Shown: positions 53,119 to 59,237 of the stretch, piece by piece
How positions within the stretch are numbered: the stretch's first letter is position 1
Layout of the letters: every line of letters starts with the position of its first letter
Origin: Clostridiales bacterium
GTDB taxonomy: Bacteria; Bacillota; Clostridia; TANB77; CAG-508
NCBI GenBank assembly: GCA_015056485.1
Contig: SVGD01000008.1
Span: forward strand, 1-64,000
Direction: 5' to 3'
Length of the DNA: 64,000 nt
Program-made: the position numbers and the translations under genes
Notes under the pieces: model-generated
Database searches by the model: none
What the model was told of the DNA's origin: nothing
The model's input: the letters and a program-made list of their open reading frames with translations, nothing else

Positions 53119-53427
53119 TTAGTTTGTTGTCATCTTTGAATAATCTGTAATTCTCAAAAGACTTGGTGTAATCTTTTTAATCTTATATCTTTTATACAGA
53201 TTGTAAAAAAATATAAAGACCGTTCCTATTAACATCATACCAAAGATTACGAACGAAAGTTGTAGTTCGTTTGTCATTCCATAAAGGCCAAGTTTTATAA
53301 TGTTTTCTTCAAACAAATTTACAATAGTCATTCCAAAGAAAACTACAGCACCTGCTATTGCAATTAATGACATCTTAATGTTTAAAGAACATTCTTTCTT
53401 GGCCTTTGTAAACTCTTCGACTGAAAT
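53119..53427 (-). CDS. Orphan two-helix membrane protein of cassette 8, apparent ATT start
   Basis: Unrecognised protein of 102 residues with two membrane helices (about 21-38 and 55-77 of the long form). The ATG at 53371-53373 has no binding site. In the same frame, 18 codons upstream, ATT (53425-53427) follows AGGTGAT by 5 bases, and the sequence in between (S-V-E-E-F-T-K-A-K-K-E) is a good amphipathic lead-in. ATG changed to ATT at the start codon, or natural ATT initiation, would explain it. It ends in a basic cytosolic tail. It has its own promoter and a structured leader. Function unknown. Confidence 0.6.
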   Translation of the reverse strand: MSVEEFTKAKKECSLNIKMSLIAIAGAVVFFGMTIVNLFEENIIKLGLYGMTNELQLSFVIFGMMLIGTVFIFFYNLYKRYKIKKITPSLLRITDYSKMTTN

Positions 53428-53464
53428 AACTTATCACCTGTTTCAAAATTATTTGTACTGTACA

Positions 53465-53526
53465 TAGCTAAAAGCTAGTTACAATACAAAAAGTTTATAT
53501 CATAACTAGCCCTGCCCTTTAGCTAG
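53465..53526 (-). promoter_or_regulatory. Leader with alternative pairings, cassette 8
   Basis: Four segments can pair in two exclusive ways. One is GCTAG/CTAGC (53522-53526 with 53506-53510) together with TAGCT/AGCTA (53465-53469 with 53473-53477). The other is an 8-bp stem GCTAGTTA/TAACTAGC (53503-53510 with 53474-53481). The leader is about 120 bases long. A switch or attenuator is possible. No known riboswitch class is recognised. Confidence 0.45.
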
Positions 53527-53545
53527 ATGATTGATTATGTTTAAA

Positions 53546-53574
53546 ATTATATCATATTTTAATATATTTGTAAA
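53546..53574 (-). promoter_or_regulatory. Promoter of cassette 8
   Basis: Minus strand: TTTACA (53569-53574), 17-bp spacer, TATAAT (53546-53551). Confidence 0.8.
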
Positions 53575-53594
53575 ATAATAATGTGAATTTCGTT

Positions 53595-53628
53595 CACATA
53601 GGGCAGCCGTGGTCGTCTGCCCCTACAA
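53595..53628 (-). repeat. GTAG-tagged REP-like palindrome (unit p)
   Basis: Minus strand: TTGTAGGGGCAGACGACC, then ACGGCTGCCC; the inner arm is partly decayed. Together with unit q the tags face inward, opposite to other pairs. Confidence 0.75.
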
Positions 53629-53645
53629 ACAAATATAAATTATAT

Positions 53646-53673
53646 CGTAGAGGTCGTCGTCCACGGCGACCCG
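53646..53673 (+). repeat. REP-like palindrome with altered tag (unit q)
   Basis: CGTAGAGGTCGTCGTCC, ACGGCGACCCG: the arm type of units f and k, with GTAGAGG in place of GTAGGGG and one arm substitution. Confidence 0.75.
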
Positions 53674-53693
53674 TAACATATTATATAAATGAA

Positions 53694-53760
53694 AGAAATT
53701 GCTGTGAAACAGCAATTTCTAACTATAATTATTAACTATTCATTATTCACTCTTCACTAG
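53694..53760. repeat. AT-rich hairpin repeat, copy 2
   Basis: AGAAATTGCTGT (53694-53705) and ACAGCAATTTCT (53709-53720) around GAA, followed by AACTATTCATTATTCACTC. Same layout as 16443-16500, again just before a minus-strand stop codon. Confidence 0.65.
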
Positions 53761-53763
53761 TTT

Positions 53764-55425
53764 TTAGAATATTCCAACAATATTTCCACTCTCATCAATA
53801 TCAATTGATTCTGCAGCTGGTTTCTTTGGTAGACCTGGCATTGTAAATATATTACCTGTCAATACTACTACAAATCCAGAACCTGCTTTTAAAATTATAT
53901 CTCTTACATGAATTTTAAATGGTTCATCACATAATAAATTTTTAGCATCATCAGAGAATGAATATTGTGTTTTTGCTATACATACAGGAAGTTCTCCATA
54001 TCCTTTTTCTTCTAAATCTTTTATTTTCATGCTTGCATCTTCAGAAAATTCCACTCCTTCAGCCCCATAAATTTCACTTGAAATTTTTTCAATTTTTGTT
54101 TTTAGTGAATCTTTTAAATCATAAATATATTTAAAGTTTGTAGGTTCTTTTGTAAGTTCTACTATTTTTCTTGCTAAGTCTTCAGCACCTTTTCCACCTT
54201 GAGCCCAAGCTTCACACAAGCTCATATTTATTCCTATTTCATTTAGTTTATCTTGTAAATATTGAATTTCTTTTTCTGAATCAGTTATATATTTGTTTAT
54301 TGCAACAATTACATTTAATCCAAATCTATTTTTTAAATTATCAATATGTCTTAATAAATTATGTATTCCTTTATCTAACGCTTCGATATTTTCTTTTTGA
54401 ACATCTTCAATTAAAGCTCCTCCATGATATTTTAAAGCTTTTATTGTTGCAACACAAACAACAGCATCAGGAGCTTTTGGAAGTCTTCTACATTTTATAT
54501 CTAAGAATTTTTCAGCTCCTAAATCAGCTCCAAAACCAGCTTCAGTTATACAATAATCAGCAAGTTTCATTCCAAGTTTTGTTGCCATTACACTATTACA
54601 TCCATGCGCAATATTAGCAAATGGTCCACCATGTATTATTGCAGGAGTATTTTCCAAAGTTTGAACTAAATTTGGTTGCATAGCATCTTTTAATAGAACT
54701 GTCATAGCACCTTCTGCTTTAAGGTCTCCAGCTGTTATTTCCTTTCCTTCTTTATTGTATCCAACAACTACTCTTTTAATTCTTTCTCTTAAATCTTCTA
54801 AACTATCTGCTAAACAGAATATAGCCATAATTTCAGATGCAACTGTTATATCGAATCCATCTTCTCTAGGAACTGCATTTTTTTCTCCTGATAAAGCTAT
54901 CTGTACTTTTCTTAAAGCTCTATCATTTAAGTCTACACATCTTTTCCAAATTACTTTTTCAAATCCAAGCTCATTTCCTTGAAAAATATGATTATCTATC
55001 ATTGCAGAAAGTAAATTATTTGCAGATGTAATTGCATGTATGTCTCCTGTAAAATGTAAATTTATATCTTCCATAGGCGCTACTTGAACATGTCCTCCAC
55101 CTGTTGCACCTCCTTTAACACCAAAAACTGGTCCTAAAGATGGTTCTCTCAATGCTAAAATTGCATTCTCACCTATATATGATAATCCATCAGCTAATCC
55201 AATTGAAATTGTAGTTTTTCCTTCTCCTAAAGGAGTTGGATTTATTGCTGTAACCAAAATTAATTTTCCATTTTCTTTGTTTTCTAATTTTTTATAAACT
55301 TGATTTGAAATTTTAGCTTTATATTTACCATATTGTTCTATATCTTCTTCTGTAATCCCTATTCTTTTTGCAATTTCCTTAATATTTTTTAATTCTGCAT
55401 TTCTTGCTATTTCAATATCTTCCAT
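53764..55425 (-). CDS. fhs: Formate-tetrahydrofolate ligase
   Basis: Product of 553 residues. P-loop-like TPLGEGKTTISIGL (about 64-77) for ATP, PSLGPVFGVKGGATGGGHVQVAPMEDINLHFTGD for folate and formate, and the C-terminal GNIFTMPGLPKKPAA. It makes 10-formyl-THF from formate, ATP and THF, used for purine synthesis (purL and purD lie nearby) or the Wood-Ljungdahl path. Length typical. It is at the downstream end of the asp23-nusB-xseA-xseB run; xseB ends 3 bases before it. Confidence 0.96.
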   Translation of the reverse strand: MEDIEIARNAELKNIKEIAKRIGITEEDIEQYGKYKAKISNQVYKKLENKENGKLILVTAINPTPLGEGKTTISIGLADGLSYIGENAILALREPSLGPVFGVKGGATGGGHVQVAPMEDINLHFTGDIHAITSANNLLSAMIDNHIFQGNELGFEKVIWKRCVDLNDRALRKVQIALSGEKNAVPREDGFDITVASEIMAIFCLADSLEDLRERIKRVVVGYNKEGKEITAGDLKAEGAMTVLLKDAMQPNLVQTLENTPAIIHGGPFANIAHGCNSVMATKLGMKLADYCITEAGFGADLGAEKFLDIKCRRLPKAPDAVVCVATIKALKYHGGALIEDVQKENIEALDKGIHNLLRHIDNLKNRFGLNVIVAINKYITDSEKEIQYLQDKLNEIGINMSLCEAWAQGGKGAEDLARKIVELTKEPTNFKYIYDLKDSLKTKIEKISSEIYGAEGVEFSEDASMKIKDLEEKGYGELPVCIAKTQYSFSDDAKNLLCDEPFKIHVRDIILKAGSGFVVVLTGNIFTMPGLPKKPAAESIDIDESGNIVGIF

Positions 55426-55428
55426 AAT

Positions 55429-55650
55429 TTAACCTCCAAAATTTTCTTCTTCAAATTCATCATTTTCTTTTTTTGTAAGTATTGTTATTTTCTTTTCAGC
55501 TTCATTTAAAATATCTGTACACTTCTTAGATAGAGTCATACCTTCTTCAAATTTTTTTATAGATGTTTCTAGGTCTAAATTACCTTCTTCCAGCTCTTTT
55601 ACTGTTTTTTCAAGTGCTTCCATAACTTGTTCAAAATTTTGTTCTTCCAT
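55429..55650 (-). CDS. xseB: Exonuclease VII small subunit
   Basis: Product of 73 residues, all helical: FEQVMEALEKTVKELEEGNLDLETSIKKFEEGMTLSKKCTDILNEAEKKI is the family pattern. Start is the ATG at 55648-55650 with AAGGGGG ahead. XseB binds XseA to form the nuclease that degrades single-stranded DNA. xseA lies two genes upstream rather than adjacent, with one small membrane protein gene between. Confidence 0.93.
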   Translation of the reverse strand: MEEQNFEQVMEALEKTVKELEEGNLDLETSIKKFEEGMTLSKKCTDILNEAEKKITILTKKENDEFEEENFGG

Positions 55651-55666
55651 TTTTCCCCCTTTTAAT

Positions 55667-56152
55667 TTAATTTTCAACTTTAAATTCTCCTGTATTTACA
55701 TCTATATGATAATAGCATATTGCATTTCTTGTTGCTGCATCTCTTACCGCTACAATATATCTTCCAGTTGATTTACTTGTACCATCATTAACAAAAACAA
55801 CTTTAGAATCTTCTCCCCAATGTTTTTTTGCTATTTCTATGGCTTTTTCATCATTCGTTTTTATTGTTTCTACTTCTTCTTTTGTAATTTCTTCTGAACT
55901 TGCTTGCAGTTCATTTATTTCTGTTGAATTAGTGTTTTCTAATTCAACATTATTTCCTTCAATTATAACTTTATTCTCAATTTCATTCTCTTTTTCTTCA
56001 ACTATATTATTAATAATTTCATTTTCCACTGTATTATAATTCAAAGTTTCAACAGTTTTGTTTTTATTTATAATCATATAAATTAATAATGATGAAATAA
56101 TTACTATTGTAATTACAATTAAAAGTATAAGTATTTTTTCTTTATTTTTCAT
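55667..56152 (-). CDS. Membrane-anchored protein with C-terminal PepSY-like domain
   Basis: Product of 161 residues: N-terminal membrane helix (about 7-28), acidic disordered stretch (Glu/Asn/Ile-rich, about 33-95), and a C-terminal domain (about 100-161: KAIEIAKKHWGEDSKVVFVNDGTSKSTGRYIVAVRD, then YYHIDVNTGEFKVE) that resembles a PepSY-type inhibitor fold. It lies between xseA and xseB. Function unknown; the same acidic plan occurs in the protein at 20336-21712. Confidence 0.55.
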   Translation of the reverse strand: MKNKEKILILLIVITIVIISSLLIYMIINKNKTVETLNYNTVENEIINNIVEEKENEIENKVIIEGNNVELENTNSTEINELQASSEEITKEEVETIKTNDEKAIEIAKKHWGEDSKVVFVNDGTSKSTGRYIVAVRDAATRNAICYYHIDVNTGEFKVEN

Positions 56153-56166
56153 AAGAACTCCTTTTT

Positions 56167-57356
56167 TTATAAAATTTGAGCATTAATTTTTCCATCAATA
56201 AAATTCAAATTAACTATATCTTTTGAATTTAAATCATTTACACTTTTTATTATTTTATGATTCTTTTCAGTTATAGAATATCCACGAGTTAATGTTTTCA
56301 ATGGACTTAATGCATCTAATTTGGACATTCCTTCTACTAATCTTAATTTATTATCCTTTAATTTAATGTTAATTGTATTTTCTAATCTTTTTATTTTTGT
56401 ATCTAATGTAATATACTCTTCATTTATTTTTTGTAGCGGCTCCTTAAATACTTTTGACATTTTCACTTTTTCATATCTTAAATTCAGATATTCTATTTTC
56501 TTGTTTAATGCCCTTTTCATTCCTTCATTATAACTTTTTAATTTACTTTCTAATTGTGTTATATCTGCAACCGCTAATTCTGCTGCTGCAGATGGAGTTG
56601 GCGCTCTTAAATCTGCTACAAAATCAGCTATTGTAAAATCAGTTTCATGTCCTACTGCTGAAATTGTAGGAATTTCTGATTCATATATAGCTTCAGCAAC
56701 TATTTCCTCATTAAAAGGCCATAAATCTTCTAAAGAACCACCGACCTCTAGCAATTATAAGAACATCGGCTAATTTATTGTTATTCATATACTTTATTGC
56801 TTTAACAATTTTCTCTGCAGCACCTGCACCTTGTACTGGTATTGGATAAAGTCTAATATTTACATTCGGATTTCTTCTTGTACTAACATTTATAATATCT
56901 CTTATTACTGCTCCTGTTTCAGATGTTAATACTCCTATAATTTTAGGCATAAATGGAATTTTCTTTTTATGACTAATATCAAACAGTCCTTGTTTTTCAA
57001 GTTTTGCTTTTAACTCTTCATAGGCTTTATATAAACTTCCTATTCCATCTTCTTGCATTGCTTTACAATAAATTTGATATATACCGGTCTCTTTCAAAAA
57101 CTGATACTGTACCAAAAACCAAAACCTTCATTCCATCTTTTGGTACAAAATTTAAAGTAGCTGTAGATGTTTTAAACATTACACATTTAATTAAAGAATT
57201 TTCATCTTTGAGTGTAAAATACATATGACCTGTATAGTGATGTTTAAAATTAGATATTTCTCCCTTCACATATACATAATTCAAATATTCATCTTCTGCT
57301 ACTCTATCTTTTATATATTTATTAAGTTCACTTACACTTATTGCTTGCGGCTTCAT
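56167..57356 (-). CDS. xseA: Exonuclease VII large subunit, read through two CGG +1 shifts
   Basis: Three frames joined at two CGG codons. At 57084-57086, GAA AGA GAC CGG becomes E-R-D-G-I-Y-Q-I-Y on skipping the C, after the OB-fold domain ([22 protein letters not shown]). At 56741-56743, GCT AGA GGT CGG becomes [14 protein letters not shown], the most conserved motif of the catalytic domain; [29 protein letters not shown] follows. The joined product is 395 residues and complete. Without the shifts the enzyme would end before the catalytic motif. The gene overlaps nusB by ATGA, indicating coupling. Confidence 0.87.
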
Positions 57357-57757
57357 AGATTCTCCTTAACAACACTTGCTAGAACACCATTTATAAACAT
57401 GGCAGAAGTATCTTCACCATATTTTTTTGCAAGCTCAACAGCTTCATTTATTACAACTTTAAAAGGTGTTTCACTGAATAAAATTTCATATATAGCTAAT
57501 TTTAGTAATGCTAAATTTATTTTTGAGATTCTTTCAATGTTCCATTGTTCTTTTAAATTGCTACCAATTATAGATATTATTTTTTCTTCATTTTCATAAA
57601 TACCATTTGTAATATCCCTAATATAACTAATAGCTTCTTCATCGTTTATATCATTATTTTCTATAAAAAGATTTATATCTTCATCTTTTATTTCTTTTTG
57701 TATTTCACCTTGAAATAATAATTGAAATGTTAATTCTCTGATTCTTGACCTGTTCAT
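57353..57757 (-). CDS. nusB: Transcription antitermination factor NusB
   Basis: Product of 134 residues, all helical: [17 protein letters not shown] at the start and [47 protein letters not shown] at the end are classical. NusB binds boxA RNA with S10 and supports rRNA antitermination. Its stop codon overlaps the xseA ATG (ATGA). It follows the DUF2273/amaP/asp23 group, the usual Clostridia order. Confidence 0.95.
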   Translation of the reverse strand: MNRSRIRELTFQLLFQGEIQKEIKDEDINLFIENNDINDEEAISYIRDITNGIYENEEKIISIIGSNLKEQWNIERISKINLALLKLAIYEILFSETPFKVVINEAVELAKKYGEDTSAMFINGVLASVVKENL

Positions 57758-57778
57758 TTACTCCTCCATAAAAGACCC

Positions 57779-57982
57779 TTACATTTTATCTATATAACTT
57801 TTTAATTTTTCTTTAACTAATTCTTTATTGTGTTGTATATAGTTACCTATAAGTATACCGAATATTATTAAAGCTATTGCAAGTAATACTTTGTGTAAGT
57901 TTAATATAAGCGCAATTATTGAAACAATTCCACCTATAATTGCTCCTCTATATTTTATTAAAAAATCTTTAAAATCACTCAT
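57779..57982 (-). CDS. DUF2273 small membrane protein
   Basis: Product of 67 residues: two membrane helices separated by a short turn (YRGAIIGGIVSIIALILNLHKVLLAIALIIFGILIGNYI) and a basic cytosolic tail. This is the third member of the asp23-amaP-DUF2273 envelope stress set, where it follows amaP. Function not established; it probably sits with AmaP in the membrane. Confidence 0.85.
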   Translation of the reverse strand: MSDFKDFLIKYRGAIIGGIVSIIALILNLHKVLLAIALIIFGILIGNYIQHNKELVKEKLKSYIDKM

Positions 57983-57998
57983 TTTATATCCTCTTATT

Positions 57999-58559
57999 TT
58001 ATTCTTTAATTGTTGGTTCTTTTTTTACAGCTATATTTTTTATTCTAATATTTACTTCTGTAACTTCTAAATCTAATGATTTTTTAACTGCTTCTTTAAT
58101 ATTTTTTTGTAATTTATTAGATAAATCTTTAATAACAGCTTCTGGATTTACTGCTAATGTAATATAAACTCTTACTTTACTTTCTTCATCAACTTCAACT
58201 TTTGTCATTACAGTCTCAGCACTATCAAAGCTTTTCACAACTGTTCTTGCTAAACTTTCAATTGTATCTTTTGAAATTAAAAGTTTACCATTTTCATTTT
58301 CTAATAAAATACCTTCTTTACTTTGCATTGTTTCTTTAGCTTCTGAATTAAAGAAAATACATTTTAATGTCCACACAATTAACAATATTGCAACCACTAA
58401 AGTAATATTTTTTATTTTTTCAGCAGATGTTATTGTTTCCAATATATCTGCAACCATCTCAACATTTGCCCATCCCAAAACCATCAAACATAGTAATATT
58501 GATATTAGTAAAACTATTATTGAAAAAAATGCTAATCCTATTTTATCAAAAATTTTCAT
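57999..58559 (-). CDS. amaP: Alkaline shock response membrane anchor protein AmaP
   Basis: Product of 186 residues with two N-terminal membrane helices (about 10-30 and 50-70) followed by a cytosolic Asp23-like domain (VEVDEESKVRVYITLAVNPEAVIKDLSNKLQKNIKEAVKKSLDLEVTEVNIRI). In Staphylococcus AmaP tethers Asp23 to the membrane. The gene lies between asp23 and DUF2273 with 16- to 22-base gaps, clearly one transcript. Confidence 0.87.
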   Translation of the reverse strand: MKIFDKIGLAFFSIIVLLISILLCLMVLGWANVEMVADILETITSAEKIKNITLVVAILLIVWTLKCIFFNSEAKETMQSKEGILLENENGKLLISKDTIESLARTVVKSFDSAETVMTKVEVDEESKVRVYITLAVNPEAVIKDLSNKLQKNIKEAVKKSLDLEVTEVNIRIKNIAVKKEPTIKE

Positions 58560-58581
58560 ATATTTCTCCTTCTAATTTTAA

Positions 58582-59046
58582 TTATTGTTGTTCTTCTTTA
58601 ACTTCTTCTACTGGCTCTTTTTCAACTTTTGCTTGAGTTTGGTCTGTATTAACACCTTGTACATGTATATTTGTTTCCAAAACTTTTAATCCTGTCATTG
58701 CTTCAATAGCTTTTTTTACTCTGTTTTGTATTTCAAAAGCAACATCTGGAATTCTTACTCCATATTCAACAATTATATTAACATCAACTTTAACTTCTTT
58801 ATTTTCTACATTTACTTTTATACCTTTTGATAAATTCTTTTTACCACTAAAAACTTCAGAAATTCCTCCTGCAAATCCACCAGCCATTCCATAAACACCT
58901 TTTACTTCTGAAACAGCTACACCAGCTATTACAGAAACAACATCTTCTGCTATTTCAATTCCATCATTATTTGAAGATTTTTCTTCTGCTTCCTCTATTG
59001 TTTTAATTTCTTCAACTTCTTCTATTTTATTTTCGTTTTCTTCCAT
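58582..59046 (-). CDS. Asp23/Gls24 envelope stress protein
   Basis: Product of 154 residues with a Glu-rich N-terminal tail, the Asp23 domain (about 28-130: IAEDVVSVIAGVAVSEVKGVYGMAGG and VKVDVNIIVEYGVRIPDVAFEIQNRVKKAIEAMTGL) and another Glu-rich tail with an EEVKEEQQ end. Asp23 proteins form a membrane-tethered cytosolic layer and affect cell-wall stress response. It heads the transcript with amaP, DUF2273 and nusB. An AAGGAGGAA site precedes the ATG. Confidence 0.9.
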   Translation of the reverse strand: MEENENKIEEVEEIKTIEEAEEKSSNNDGIEIAEDVVSVIAGVAVSEVKGVYGMAGGFAGGISEVFSGKKNLSKGIKVNVENKEVKVDVNIIVEYGVRIPDVAFEIQNRVKKAIEAMTGLKVLETNIHVQGVNTDQTQAKVEKEPVEEVKEEQQ

Positions 59047-59070
59047 ACTTGTTTCCTCCTTAGATTAAAA

Positions 59071-59110
59071 AAATTGATATACTTATTATCATACATAAGT
59101 ATATCAATTT
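59071..59110 (-). terminator. AT-rich terminator between purL and asp23
   Basis: AAATTGATATACTTAT (59071-59086) and ATAAGTATATCAATTT (59095-59110), a perfect 16-bp stem followed on the minus strand by TTTTTT. It is 24 bases ahead of the asp23 start and could also act as an attenuator. Confidence 0.75.
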
Positions 59111-59180
59111 AAACAGATTTTTACAACTGTTTTTTGCGATTTTTTTAGTAAGTAATAAATAAAATTCCTATTATAAACGT

Positions 59181-59231
59181 TGTAGGGGCAGGTCTTGACC
59201 TGCCCTGGGTCGGTCAAGACCGACCCCTACA
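59181..59231. repeat. Inverted pair of GTAG-tagged palindromes (unit r)
   Basis: Left half TGTAGGGGCAGGTC, TTGACCTGCCC; right half GGGTCGGTC, AAGACCGACCCCTACA. Two different arm sequences, tags outward; 6 bases from the purL stop codon. Confidence 0.87.
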
Positions 59232-59237
59232 TTAAAT

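Noticed and set aside
3988-57086. CGG reassigned to Trp or Gln, as reported for other bacteria
   Set aside because: A triplet reassignment would not restore the reading frame. Each gene needs a +1 shift to regain its family sequence.
3988-57086. Simple P-site slippage as the mechanism at CGG
   Set aside because: The seven P-site codons (AAT, ATT, TAT, AAA, AGT, GAC, GGT) would mostly not re-pair in the +1 frame (ATC, TTC, ATC, AAC, GTC, ACC, GTC), so A-site four-base decoding or bypass fits better.
3690-57356. Reading the five split genes as pseudogenes or sequencing errors
   Set aside because: All seven breaks are the same event (extra C forming an in-frame CGG), no other defects are seen, and the same GG contexts elsewhere are error-free. 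Random decay or random error would not select one codon.
1934-59231. GTAG-tagged palindromes as a CRISPR array or as plain terminators
   Set aside because: They are scattered singly or in pairs without regular spacers, often lack a T-run, and occur next to genuine terminators (for example 8462-8486 beside 8517).
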